Shown in pieces: positions 33,842 to 46,403 of a stretch of DNA of 64,000 bases. Origin of the DNA: Usnea hakonensis. Taxonomy: Eukaryota; Ascomycota; Lecanoromycetes; Lecanorales; Parmeliaceae. The translations under genes were made by a program, and so were the position numbers. The number at the start of each line of letters is the position of its first letter. Position 1 is the first letter of the stretch. The stretch lies in the NCBI GenBank assembly GCA_013423325.1, contig BLJB01000084.1:1-64000 (forward strand). Reading direction: 5' to 3'. Below the pieces are notes generated by a model that saw nothing but the letters and a program-made list of their open reading frames with translations, was not told the DNA's origin and did no database searches.

Positions 33842-34500
33842 GCTGTGTCTCATGATGTTGGGGATTATCGGTGCCGACTCGTGTCTCAACTCCTCTCCGG
33901 ATTTGTCTTCCTCTTTGTCCTCCCCGAGACTCTTCCAAAGCCAAAGGCCGAGCCTACTTCACATACAGCAGACGTAGCTGCTGTAAGTGCACGGCATCCG
34001 CCTCATATACTGTACTTTTGTACTGAGATAAATTGATCAGATTTCTTGCACATCCAACGGCCTCAGATCGCTCAGCCAGCGTTTAAAGACCTTTACATGG
34101 GATAGCTTTCGGGATCGAAAGTTTCACTTCTGTCTTGTCCTTGCGTTTTTGAACAAGCTTACGATTGAGTCCCCGCTTAAACTCTTCGTGCAGTTCACCT
34201 CACGGCGACTGAACTGTTCGCTTGCGCAGGCTGGATACCTACTCCCCATCAATGTACGTAATCCGTGCCCAAAAGCATTATTTTACTTAGGGCTATAACT
34301 TTATAGTAGTTACTTTCCAGGTCTTCATTCCTCTAATAGCCCTCTCCTCTCTACCAGCTATTACTCGGTTTCTAGAAGTCCATTTGGCTGACCACTTCTT
34401 GCTATTAGTATTTGGGTCATCAGATGCAGCCTCGCGCTGATGGCAGCTAGGAAATGTGTCATCGGATTCAGTCACCAGACAATATCTCTCATATTAGGTA
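33842..34500 (+). pseudogene. MFS-type transporter remnant
   Basis: Three joined segments give the middle of a fungal major facilitator transporter. The first runs up to 33982 with FVFLFVLPETLPKPK. A 58-nt intron (33983-34040, GTAAGT...GATCAG) follows, then DSFRDRKFHFCLVLAFLN and SLAQAGYLLPIN. A 67-nt intron (34254-34320, GTACGT...TTTCCAG) follows, then VFIPLIALSSLPAITRFLEV. PETLP and QAGYLLP(I/L) are typical landmarks of one group of fungal MFS proteins. The frame then ends in TGA (34438), although transporter-like sequence (CVIGFSHQTISLILG) continues nearby. The N-terminal half and most C-terminal helices are missing, so it is a fragment. Introns are retained, which argues for DNA-level duplication or decay in place. 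Confidence 0.6.
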
Positions 34501-37500
34501 TACGATCTTACCAAAGTATCCTTACCGTCTTGTTAGTCCCCTCCTGAACTGTTGTTATCTGATGTAGGTTTGACCGTCTCAGCTCCCAGTAGAAGCATCT
34601 CCCAAGCTGTGCAAGCCGCCATCCCTTCTTTCATCAGGCCCAGAAAATTTGGGCGCTGCTAATTCCGAAGTTGCTTCTCTAGACCTTGCAGGAGTTGTGG
34701 GGGGCTTAATATCCGCGGAGTTATTCAAGCTTGGGTTACACATAGGTAGCGAGACTGCTTAGGGCTTGGGCCTACCCTTCTGGACAAGCGCGGTACGTAC
34801 CATATCACTCATATACCTGTCCTTGTACCTATTCCAAAATGCAATACTAGGTGGTTTGATCCGCAGATCTATTGACCGTGACTAATATGTCAGGTACTCT
34901 ACCTAGGTCCTGTCTCTCAGTGAGCTGTGCTTTTCAGCTGGTTCCTAGTCGGAAAGAAGAAATTCCTAGAATGTGGGGCGTCGCTTCTCGGACTGTGGTA
35001 CAATATACAGCAAAAGAGAAGCTCGTTTGTCTATATGCGATCAATTGAATGGGCTCCAAATCTACAAAGACATAAGTATCGAGTCCGTCTGTTTTAACCC
35101 TAGTATCGTATTACATCTCCGTGCATATATGGTCACTTTGCCCCCAAAACATATATGTGAAATAGGTAAATCTTTGATGAATCATTATAGGTAACGGCAT
35201 ATCCGTAAGGGCAAGAGCTTCAACAATCTTCAACTCACCCTTGCATGCGCTCTAACGCGGTGACACATTTTGACTGACATGTGTAGCGAGACTGCAAGAC
35301 AAGGATAGGGAAGACGAGAGATTGCTTGGAGCAGAGATGCAGTTGCATCATAATCCAGAGATTCTCGGTCAAGACGATTGTCGATGAGAAAGTGAGCTGT
35401 TGCAGTTCTGTTTTATTTCCATACCACTTCGGAAACGCTGATCAATCCCTACCGTGTCTTGTTCCCCTGACTCTGTTGATTTCTTGGATGCGTAGGCCCA
35501 AGTTTCAGGGCTGCTGGGGATAGACTCGTCAAGATCGAAGAATGGACGGGAGAGCCAGACCAGGGCTTATCGGTGCTCTAGGCAACAAAATCGGAGCGGT
35601 ATATTTCCCAGCCATCGTCACCACTTAAAGACGAGGGCGAACAACTGTTCCCGTACCCAAAGACGATACAGTCGGCCTCGAGAAACCGATATCAAGAGCA
35701 GAGATCATCTAGTGAGCCTATCGTTGATGCCTGCAAGCATGCTCTCTACAAGGATCGACATTTTCACGAATCTTCTTGAGGATATAGCCGTGCAAAGAGG
35801 AGAAGTGGATATTGGTAGTCTTGCCAGCTTGCTTCCGCGATCCAGCCTTGACGCCGTATTCCATGGAGTTGACTAATTTGGCAACTCAGAGATTGGACCG
35901 GAACTGGAACCGTGCAAAGATGGACCGATCTGTTGCTTATCAGGTACTGTTGGCTATGCATCAGGCTTTAGTGAACGTCTTTTGAAAAGGCTCAGGCAGA
36001 CCGGACGAGGACTTCTAAAGCGGTGGCTATCAGTGTTCGGAGTATAAAAGCGCGGTGGGATGAGCAGCAGAAGGCCTTGAAGAGTGAAAGAGCCGCAGCA
36101 TTAGCAGCCTACGCTGAATGATTTTGGTCTGAGAGTACAACAGTCAGAGCATTTTGCGATCTGTTAGCTAAGTGTTACTGATGCATTTCTATATATCGTG
36201 ACGAGGTGGATAAAGTTATACCTTGCACGACGTACGGCAAATCTCTTCACTCAGTACATGCTATAGTCCAGTTTCATTCCAACCAAAGCATAACTCGCTC
36301 TCACTACTGCAGACTCAACGCGCCGTCGGCCTACGCCGCGGTTTGCCTGAACCGAAACCGAACAATACCATTGGTCGGTTGTTGGATCAAGTAGACTTCA
36401 AGTCCGCCATCCAGCTAGAAATAGCCTAAGAGAGGTCATTCCCAAAAGCCACAGCGATATCGGTATGGCCAGTCCGAGGATCGCGCAGGTCCTTGCAGTG
36501 GCAATGGGCCGAGATCTGGCTCTGCGCAACGTCAAGGTTCTCGCAATATTAATAGCCTCGCCAAGCAGGAGGGTTCCGATCAATGGCGTTGAATCTCGTA
36601 CATGTTTGGTTGACGCTACTCCGGATGGCTATGGGGTCTATGAGGAAAAAGAAGAGGAAGGTTGGGAGCATTCTTGGACAGTGGCTAGTCATCGGCACGA
36701 TGCACCAGGACTTCCTTCAGTTCCTCCAGGAACAGTACCGTACCGGAAACGGCTTCTGGCACATAAAAGAGTATCATCTATAAGAGTATTATATTAGGGC
36801 TCAAGACGGCTTGGAAAGATGCAGCAAAGCTGCGTACGCTACCACTGAAGATGACCGCACATGGCTTCAGCAGCAGATAAAGTTTCCCCATCCCCGAGCG
36901 AACCTCCTTCGTTAATCATGTCGTCAATCATGGGCCATTACGCAAGCAACTCAGGTACCTTATAGCCAATCGACGTACCGCTCAGCGAACTGCTCAGCTA
37001 ATCACCCTATACGCCACCCTGCAACTCGCTTTGCAGCCCACCTAGTAATCTACCCCGCCAGCCCCACCAGCTCCGCAAGAGGCTCAAAAAGAGAAATTAT
37101 AGGAACCTGACCCGCAGCCATTACACGTGGACGGCAATGCGGAGAAGCAAGAGCCACTGCTACCTCTATAAGCCACTACGAAGAACACTGCGGAGAGCTT
37201 TATGAAGGACGCCTGTAATAAGCATGACAACGAGAGCACCTTTTCTACGATCCCACGCATGTACACCACACCGTTATCTGGAGGCATAACTATATGCACT
37301 ATCCGCCTGCCAGCATACTTCGATTTTGGCCTTCACCACCTTGCCCGGCTACATCGAACACTCGGAAGGGATGGAAGCCACAGGGTAATGATGAATGACA
37401 TTGGCTAGGAATTATGGGGGGGTGTCTACCTATCAAGACCCTACATAGAGAAGGGAATCTGGACGTTATTATTGACCCCCCGTGTTAGCGAGGTCGTACT

Positions 37501-37744
37501 AGAAAGGTAATATCTTAGTAATATTACATTTTAGGTGGGGAGGTGTGTAAATTGTCGAGAAAAAGTGCTACAGTAAGTAATTCGCAGTATTGTGCGGAAC
37601 AGGTGGGGTTGAGCCCCGTGAAGTCTGCAGAAGCTAGACGATAGGATAATAGTATATCTCTGTCCTGTCTCTCTGTCTTCTTGTACGATCGTTCCGGCGG
37701 CACATTGCTGATAGACTGCTGCCCCAAATGGCCCCATAAATTTT
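34501..37744. other. Gene-poor stretch with possible gene remnants
   Basis: No intact gene. 34501-34800 may hold further scraps of the MFS gene (GLGLPFWTSA near 34760). A plus-strand piece at about 36003-36120 ends in a plausible charged helix (KARWDEQQKALKSERAAALAAY) and a TGA, as though it were the C-terminus of a lost protein. 36465-36797 is an unremarkable 110-codon frame. Nothing else is recognised. Confidence 0.35.
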
Positions 37745-40700
37745 CTAATACTCCTCCTCCTCCTCCTCCTCCTCCTCCTCCTCCTCCTCCTCCTGCTGCT
37801 GCTCCCCCTCCTCCTCCCACACGCGCCGGTTTCCATCGCGCTCGAAGATCCTGGTCCAAAGCCCTCTTGCGGCGTCAATCTTCAGAACCGCAACGAAAGC
37901 TAAACCCATTACGATAACCGTGACAGGAATTGCGGTAGCCCAGAAGATCCACTGACTTTTACTCATGTTTCGTATGTCGTTTGTGTTCATGCCGAAAATG
38001 GAAGAAATGAAGGATAAGGGGAGGAAGATGATCGTCACGACTGTGAAGACGAGGATGGCGGCTTCTTGGCGGTCTTTGGTGGCTTCGATGCGTTGGATAT
38101 TCTAGGACTTTGGTTAGAAAGCGTTGAATTGAATGTACGTCGCGCTGGAACCGGAACACTGAGACGTCTCTAGAACTCACATAGGTTCCGATATTTATTG
38201 ACCGAGACGACATCTCTTCGAATATTGCGATGCGCAATTCCGTCGACCGCATACACTCCAAAAGGATGGCCTGATCATTTAAGGATGACTGAAGGGATTT
38301 TAAGGGCCAGCATATCGTCTTGATATCTCTCATTCTTTCGAGCTGATCGTGGAGGACCTTTTGGATACAGGAGACTTCGTCGCGAAAGTTCAATAGCTTT
38401 TCTTGATGCATGCGGTGGTACGGGTTCCGTTCGACTTCATGCTCCTATAATGTCACGCGAAATTATTAGAATGTAAGCCTCTTGTTTGTAAAGTCATCGA
38501 CGCGTCATTGGCTTACCAATCGATATAGGTATTCAAAATATGTAGATATTGTATCTGGCTGGTCAGGTACGCCATTACTCACCAGATTACTGATAACAAT
38601 AGATGTGACACCTAAGGAGAGTACGGCTTGCTTCTCTTCTAAAGGATCCGGTGCCAGATTATGAAGAATCTCATTTCTCCCTTTGATCACTGCTCGCCTG
38701 AATAGCTCGAACTCTTGAAAGACATCATCGTCATCTACGTCGTGTTGCCAAACTGTACTCAGCACAAGACCCATCACTAAATGCAACCAAGCATCTCCAA
38801 AGACATCTGGAATATCAATCCTCCAAGGTAGAGGGGCTGTTCTTTGGGTCCGATTACCGGCAAAGATGGCTAAAGCCTCGATAATATCCATCTCCCACTG
38901 CCCGCCCGATCGAAAAACTCTTGAGGCTTTGAAAAGCTTGGGGCGATCCTGGACACGTCATAAACGAATGCATCAGTACTAGTGCTAGAATAAATGTATT
39001 TACCTCGATCAAGATATAGACAGCACCCCAAAATTTCGCCACCAAGGCTGAATTGAATTCAAGTGGTAGAAAGTACTTGAATAGTGTCTTTGACAATTTG
39101 AGGAACTTCCTCTGCCGTTGTAGCTCCGTTTTTGTGAATTTATCTGGGAGCTCTTTAGAATTTGTTTCATCTTTTGCTATTCTGGTCTTTTTACGACCGT
39201 GTAGATGTGCACCATTGACTGGCGATCTTGAGCGCTCCGTTTGCATGTGTGTCTGACTAGTTTCAGCTTTTTCCTCTTCTGGATTCCTCTTTCCTTGGAA
39301 GGCCATTTCGCCTTCCTGTGCAATTTGTATAGATCTCGTCTCAACTTCCTGAAGAGTTTGAGAAGGACATTTTCTGTAGACGTGGGATCTCTTGAGATCT
39401 TTTGAACGGAGAAGCTTATGCATGTCCGCAAAGATGCTTTTCAGCCTCTGCGTGTCGTATCGGAAATTATGGATATCGGCAGCGCTTTGAGAGGCCCTGG
39501 CAGGATGCACCACTCTCTTAGCTTTCGCATTTTCCCTATTGGATGTATCGGACGTGTTATGGACGGAAACAGCCCAAAAGAAGATGCAGAGTTTATCCAT
39601 GGAAGCATTCTGAATTTTGTCAGAGTCGGGTTTGGGAGATTGTGCTCTAATAGGTGAGTGTCGTTCCGTATTAAGACCTTTAGATTCGTTGTCTATTGGC
39701 TGGTAAATATTGACTCCTGCTACCGTTATGGGTGTAATGTTGGTCGCGGTTGGTGATAACATGTTTGAGTCAGGGTCATCATCATCTGAGTCTTCACTAG
39801 AGTCTGGACTTCTGGGACGAAGTGATGTGTTACCACGCGTGAAATTTGTTCTGAAAGCCATCAGCCAGAGAATCAGTGCCTAAAAAATGGGGCCACAGAT
39901 ACAATTTAGGCTGTAAACTAAGATACAATGCCTTTTTAGAAGCACGTTCGATTATAAGATGCCAACTTGCAGGATCCTGCACAGCGTCTTGGAAGATGAC
40001 TTCATAATCGTTAAGAAGATCAGTACTCAAGGACCTAAAGTGGGCTGCGAATTCCTATACCACATTAGACGAGATTGATATCATCTGAGTTTGGATCATT
40101 ACCAGCCAAGTAGTGCAGTCTTTTACTAGTAGTAGCCACATTCGGCCGATATCATCAGACACACGTATCTGAGGCTCTTGGGCGCTTTGTGAATCTGGTG
40201 GTGTCTTCGCGATAATTCTGTCCTGCTGGATTCTGGGCACCGAATGATTTGTACATGTAATGAGTATGTCTAAGAAGTATTACCTTACTGATTGATACTG
40301 ATCTTTAGAATTGAAGCTCACCACTCCCGATGACCAGGCACCATAAGTAGGAAATGTGAAAACAGTGTCCTTTAGGTGTTTGGTCGAGATGGCATACTGC
40401 CTGCTGTAGGTCTCTATTCTTAGGTGTATGACCATGCGAGTATTGCAAAAGAGTCCTCAGCTGATGGGTTGAACGTGGATGAGGCGGGCCCCGCCCGGAA
40501 AATGATGCAAGTTCGAAAAATGGTAGGCAAAGGAAGACCACCTGTGGCTCGTTCTTTTTCACATCTTCAGGCTCAATGTGACTGCAAACGGCTTCCACGT
40601 AGCTACCTTGCTCTCCTTGGGAAGTCCGTAAAGGTTTCTCATATTGTTTCACGTCTCTTAGAAGGTTGCGTGCTTTGTACTTTTCCTCATCCCGGACACC

Positions 40701-41567
40701 GTTCATACTCGCCACATATGCCTATGTACAGTCAACATAAGACCCATAAGTTTCCGTTAATAGATATACCACAAAAGAATCGAAAGTATGTCTCTTGCCT
40801 TCCAAATGACTTGAAATTGTCAGTATTCACACAATCACGTAGGATACATACAATACTCACATCCAAGTCAGCAAGGGCTTTAGTCTCTTTTCTGTTGATC
40901 TAGGTGGTGGTTGCAAGACCAACTCTGCTTCAACACGCTTGCTAAGATCCAATGGATATGCGTATCGTGAGCTTGACACACTGAACATGCTTTCCTTGTA
41001 GGCTTTATGATTGCCTTCTATAATGTTACTCGATCCTTTCGCCCCATCGTGGCCAAAGCTCGTCTCAGAGGTATGAGGGAGTGATACTGGTGAGTTCTTG
41101 TCTGCATTCGAGCGTGCAAGCGAGATTCTAAATGTGTGTTCCTTCTCTTTGCCTCTTCGATGTGCCGCACCGTATCCGGATGTAAATTCAGAAGAGCTGT
41201 CGTCGTGGATTTCGTGCTTTTTCATCACCTGTTCGTGGTGACCATGTTGGTCGCATCTTGGTCGACCTCTGCGGCGGTGAGGCTGACTTGGAGGTTGGAT
41301 ATCATGAAATGCAGAAACATGACGTTCGAATTGAGGCGCCGACGATTGAGCAGGGTAGGAGGGTGGTCTTTGGGGTCCATGGCTGTTGTAGCGGTTCGGC
41401 AAGTTTTGAGGGTGCGCCCTTGCAAAGACACTCTGCTTTTGATATTCGCTCCCATGACGATGAGTGATAACGTATTCCGACCTTCCCGGTTCAACTATGC
41501 GTCGCGACTCTGTCCTTTTGCGACCGTATCCATACGCTGGCGCGGGAAGTACAGAGTTCAAACTCAT
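37745..41567 (-). CDS. Fungal CorA-like divalent cation transporter, nine exons
   Basis: Nine exons can be joined in one frame: 41567-40861, 40809-40770, 40721-40322, 40269-40103, 40054-39927, 39850-39004, 38948-38517, 38444-38181 and 38101-37745, with introns of 48-79 nt, for about 1113 aa. Residues 1-235 are disordered and basic. Exon 3 has the domain usual in fungal CorA-like proteins (VVFLCLPFFEL, GHCFHISYLWCLV). A long charged insert sits in exon 6. Exons 6-7 carry LIEDRPKLFKASRVFRSGG. The C-terminus has the CorA core: TVVTIIFLPLSFISSIF, then GMN (about residues 1032-1034), a short loop, and a second membrane helix (ATAIPVTVIVMGLAFVAVL). CorA proteins move Mg2+ and related ions across membranes as pentamers, with GMN as selectivity motif. 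The last residues are 14 Glu encoded by a CTC repeat. The donor of intron 5 (39926) is the least certain. Confidence 0.82.
37751..37794. repeat. (CTC)n microsatellite encoding a poly-Glu tail
   Basis: About fourteen CTC units followed by (GCT) units. On the minus strand they encode Gln then 14 Glu at the very C-terminus of the CorA-like protein, with the stop codon immediately after. Length differences here would alter only the acidic tail. Confidence 0.9.
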
Positions 41568-43087
41568 CGCAGAGTACTCGAGGAATGCGAGTAGATCAAA
41601 CAGCTTTAGAAAGCCTTGTTCAATTGGTAGGGAGAGTTTCTTCCTTGATGAGGGCGGCTAGCTTGCCCTCGAGGCTACACCAAGGTCTTCGAGATCAAGC
41701 AATCGTCCAAACAGATCTCAAATGTCTTGGACGAAGACCCCCGACTTCCTGGAATTCAAAAAGCATAGACAGGTCTGATCTGAAGGTCTAGTTGCCTTAC
41801 ACTTTGATCACTCATACTGACAGAAAATGCCAAAGAGACTGGCGTAGCCTGATTTTGATAGTTTGTAAGCTGACGTCAAGGCGCATAAAGTCCTAAGTCT
41901 TTTCAGGCACGCCGGAAGACCGGCACGCAAGAAGTGGTCCATGGCCCTTTAGATACATGTTCTAATTGGTCTTACATCGGGCTTTGGACGCTAGACCAGT
42001 CGATTGAGAATGGTTGGGGTAAAATGCAATGATCCTAATCAGAAGGCGTCAAGGTCTTCATTCTTCATAGATACCTACTAGGGTATGATTGTGGCTGACC
42101 ATGCTGTTCGGGGCAGGCATCCATAATCACAGTACTTACGACCGCAATGATTGTACGGGTACCCCTACCCATGGCCGAAAATGCAGCGGAGGCCCAGACT
42201 GCTTGGATGAGGAAAATCTCTTGTTAATAGTGTGTACCCGCAGTATGAGTCTCTCACCTATGTCTTGGAAGTCCGAATTAAGTACAAACAAGACGGGTCT
42301 ATAGATAAGGTGGTACTTGGTCAAGCAAGCCCAACACCAAGACAGATTTTCTCCCCCACTTGTTTGCTAGCAATTCGAAAGCGACATGAAAACAAGATTC
42401 CGAGGCGACACAAACCTGACTGAGCATTATGTGTGAGACATGCAGCGGATGCTCACCTGGAATTATCATAGATATGTCCTTCTATACACAAAGGGAGGCC
42501 AGGTCCGTGTGGGTATAGTCAAATTTGCAATCTCTTTCAAGGAAGTATAAGAGTAATGTCGTGCATTGACGAGCTAGCCTGGTGGCTTTTCGATGACCTC
42601 GAGATCCATCGTCAGTACGTGAGCGATATCTACAGCGAATGGGCTACCATTGAAAGAAGGCGTTCAAGGCGGTCGAAAAGAGAAGCTCCGGGCTTCCTTA
42701 TGTCTGGGCGATACGGCTTAGCAGATGGTGTAATCATCAAATGGTGTAGATCAACAAGTTAGGAGGCAGTGAGCGTACTGGCGTTTTGAATAGGTCCAGA
42801 CGCTATTCAGGTCACTAGCATATCACAATCAAAGCTCCAAAGGTAGTACTAGGCTCTATAGTAGTGCCGACGGTTGGTTGGAAAATGAAGCTGCTACTCG
42901 TGATGCTGATACCTACCGGGTTATCTCACGCGGATCCATCAGCGGAGAAATTTTTGTGTTGGCTATTACTTATAGCCCCCTGCATTTCTGCTATTATCTA
43001 CACATCGCCTGCATATCGCCGTTGACGTACTTCGTCTACCCGTTAGCTGAGCTGGCAAATTTGTCTCACACCTCTTGCAAAAGCACC
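41568..43087. other. Intergenic, no gene seen
   Basis: Only short unrelated frames on both strands (for example 42556-42762, plus strand). The C-terminal end of the V-ATPase pseudogene abuts the right edge. Confidence 0.45.
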
Positions 43088-44906
43088 TCATATCCCTTCT
43101 TCATCATCTGGTAGCTGGAATTTCATGCTTCGCAAGCCATGCTGTATGTCGGAAGTGTTCTCTCGGATCTTTACCCAGCTAAGACGGCCAGAGACTGCTT
43201 TCTGTGCCTCGTCGTACAAGCCTATCAATGCCTTTATTATGTACTCAGTCTTCCATGGCAGACAGAATTGGTCGTAGTCGCTGTCACCGTTCTGCTGCAG
43301 AAAGTCGTCCTTCAGCATCGCGGTGATATCGAGAATAATCTTATCAATATTACCTGAAGCATTTTTGCCGACTAGCTGCACAATCTGCTCGAGATCTTCT
43401 AAATAGGGCAAAAGCTCCTTGGTACAATCTCGAAGACGGGGGAACGTAGGATAATTGTTTTTTATAGAACTTGTCAAGAATTGTCGTGTACTTACTATAG
43501 GAAGCGGAGGTATTAATCGACGGGAAAGGCTTACGCTTGGCAAGCCTCTTGTCGAAACCCAGAACACTTGCACGATACTGAGGGTGGAGGCCGTAACTGG
43601 CTCTAAGTAATCACCAGCTAGTAGGGACACTGCACCGATAATGGAGACGCTTCCTTGTCTTTGCGGCGATCCCAGCATAGAATAAGCCCCTGCTCGCTCG
43701 TCGAAAGAAGCTAATTTAGATCCTAGGTACGCCGGAAAACCTTGGTCTGCTGGCATTTCTCCCAATCGACCGGAAATTCCACGTAAAGTCTCCGCCCATC
43801 TCGATATAGAGTCGATGATCATTGTCACGGCTTTGCCTGGATCTCTAGAGTATTCTACAAGGGTAATACCGGTGTAGACGGAGGCCTCACGAGCAGCGTC
43901 GGGCATATTTGAAGTGTTTGCTTTCAAGCATGTGCGCTTTATGATGGGTTTTTTGCGACCGTCAATGGTGATCGATAGTTTGGGGATTCCCATCAGCACC
44001 TCGGCCATTTCGTTGCCTGGTTCGCTACATCTAGGATTTATCTGTCAGTCGTGATCTCATCACTGTACACAAATCACCCGATAGGAATGTTTATGCGAGA
44101 AGGGGAGTTCACTTACCCAATGTAAACAATGACGTCGCTGTTCGAAATCTTGGACACTGACGGAGAGATGACAGTCTTGCCGCAGTCAAAAACTCCTAGA
44201 ACACAGACCGTACCACTTTAAACCAAGGGAAAAGGAGTATCCAAGACACGCTGACCTACAATCAATGGCAAATTAGCAGTCAGACGCTCGTTGACCGGTC
44301 GAGGAACACGGATAGGCCATGTTTGATGTTTGCGTCATTATGTACTCTTTCTCTTCTCCATTAAGGACAACCGTGAGCAACGGTTCTGCAACTGTGTTTG
44401 CAATCTTCTGATGATGCCACGGGCGCGCGGAGGCATCAGAATCCTGTGCTCGTTGAGTAGGGAATTCTCGACGAGCTTGCCCCAAATATCTCTACCACTG
44501 ACATAATCACCCTCTTTCATAGTAGGAGTAAACTCCCATTTCTTCTCTCGATGGAGGGCTGGCAATGCAATGCCGCGGGGAATATAGACGCTGCTAGTCT
44601 TGTCGGCAATACTTTTAAGGGATCGTTGGGTATCATCGTAGACCGTCTCCATCAGGCCAGGACCGAGTTCGACGGACAGCGGCTTGCCCGTTCTCGAAAC
44701 AGGGGCTGTTACCGCAACACGTGCTGGCTCGTCAACTGTCGTTGTGCAAAAGACATCTGCTTGCATACCAGTTTCCTCGTAGACCTAAATAGTGGCTCTA
44801 TTGCCTTCGATCCGAATGACGTCCCCAATAAGCTATTCATTCCCCACCTTGTCAATGTCGTACATGCTGGGACCTTCTATTTCGGCGACAACGGCAGGCC
44901 CTATCT
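43088..44906 (-). pseudogene. V-type ATPase catalytic subunit A pseudogene
   Basis: From about 44906 leftward the minus strand reads as subunit A: VIRIEGNRATI, KPLSVELGPGLMETVYDD, ENSLLNEHRILMPPRARG, TWPIRVPRPVNERLTANLP, a Walker A loop GVFDCGKT (the usual loop has G where this has D), CSEPGNEMAEVL (the usual motif is CGERGNE, so the catalytic Glu remains), SGRLGEMPADQGFPAYLG, and DDFLQQNG. Subunit A hydrolyses ATP to drive proton pumping into vacuoles. The copy is broken: TAG at 44835-44833 and 44787-44785 and TAA at 44220-44218 replace expected Gln or similar codons. A 7-bp duplication (44318-44331) shifts the frame, and a lost G near 43558 is compensated by an extra base in a run at 43458-43463. 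At least one intron (after VYIG, GTAAGT...CCTAG) remains, so it is not a retrocopy. The extreme N-terminus is missing or unrecognised. The functional gene must be elsewhere. Confidence 0.9.
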
Positions 44907-46400
44907 TCGCTTAAGCTGGACAAGCTTCAATGGTAGAAGTGCTCGAGAACTAGATACTGATAAAACAGTGCCGGGGAAGAAGTTGTTCACGGCACTACTA
45001 TCCTTCATAGCTGAAATTTGAGTCGAATGATTCTTGCAATTGAAGATGACGAAAAGATCAGTTCGAGTAGACTATGGAGAAGAATTCTGGCTAACCAAAG
45101 GTTGTTGACAGCATGATCCTCCAGCGCAGGTAATGATCAGTGCCAAATTTGACGCTCCGAGAGTGAAAGACAAAGAGTGTGAGGAAAAAGAAGTGAAGAT
45201 GAATCAAAACGATGTAAATATTTGTGTGAATGAAAAAACAAGGCCATTCGTAAGATGTAAACATTGATTCACCTTCAGAAATTTCTCGGCGCGATTAATG
45301 CCAAATTTGCCTTACAACATAACGTACTCCCCATGTTCTCACTCTTAATTCCTTCGGCCTCCGATCGGTAGGTATACAAAAAACAGGATCGAGAGGACAC
45401 CAAGTGGTACTGGACGAAAAGGCCGTCGAGATGATCCAAAACAATGGTATCCCTGATACCCAAACTCAAAACATTTTATCCTGAAAAATTACACCAAATC
45501 ATTCGTTTGAGCATAGGAGAAGACAAGGAGAGCAAAACGCAATCTTGCTTGTCTCCTTCGATAACAGATATCATCGCCAACTTTTGTCGACACAGAAGGA
45601 CGCTGCCAACGGAAGGGAGGATCGATCAATTTATTGTGGAGCTTACCACCTTTATCGCGTTTTCGCTCATGCGAGTTCAAAGATTTAGGATCACGGTATG
45701 GAGCATCGTAAAGAGGGTGATTGTGGCTGTGAAGAACTATCGATATGGGCGAGCTAGGTTGTAGGCAAGGGCAAGGACTAGGCAGACCCTCAAGAAAATC
45801 ACGACTGTTCGCTGTCTGTTGTTATGAGATGTTTGCGCAGATAGCTTGGGGTTCACAGGGTTTCCTCTTGTCCTATCTTAGGAAGATCGCGTATAGATAG
45901 AACTATGAAGCTTTCTCATCCCGTAATATTAGTTCTTCAAAACCTTTAGCGCGATTTTGAGATGGAGTGCCCGTCATTCTATAGGGAGTTGGTCCACCAA
46001 TGTTGTCATACCAAGTACTCAGAGAAGCTTTTATAGCGCGGCGCTCCAACGTTCTTTGAAGTCCTATAGGATAAAAGCACAAGTTGAGTACAATCTGGAT
46101 CCGCACGACTGAAGGTCGACTCGATGGTAGTGAAACGCAACTTCGTGCGGCGCTACCTAAAGGAGGAGGAAGGTGAAGTGGATGAATCAGTATGGAAGGG
46201 AGTAGGGAGGGATGACTGCTGAAGGATGGTTAGCTGTACTACGAGTTGAAAGAAAGTGACGGTATAACTATGGGCCCCGGCCCAAATGACCTGACTCAAA
46301 TCCGCTGTTTCTGAATGTTAGCCAGGTCATAGACTAGTTCTGGGTGCTTCAGCTGTAGATGTCCAGCTGTGATAGCTGAAATCTTCCATGACCATGCTGC
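44907..46400. other. Intergenic, no gene seen
   Basis: Plus-strand frames of 106-156 codons (44551-45021, 45444-45764) have no recognisable domain, and the first overlaps the V-ATPase pseudogene on the other strand. A region at 45040-45250 is A-rich with repeated GTGAA/GAAAA text. Confidence 0.4.
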
Positions 46401-46403
46401 TAG

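Noticed and set aside
37524..37917. Frames rich in Pro, Gly or Arg opposite or beside the CTC repeat
   Set aside because: They are other-frame readings of the microsatellite; the CorA-like exon explains the region.
43088..44008. Functional V-ATPase subunit A or a diverged paralogue
   Set aside because: Three nonsense codons, a frame-shifting duplication and misread segments rule out an intact product.
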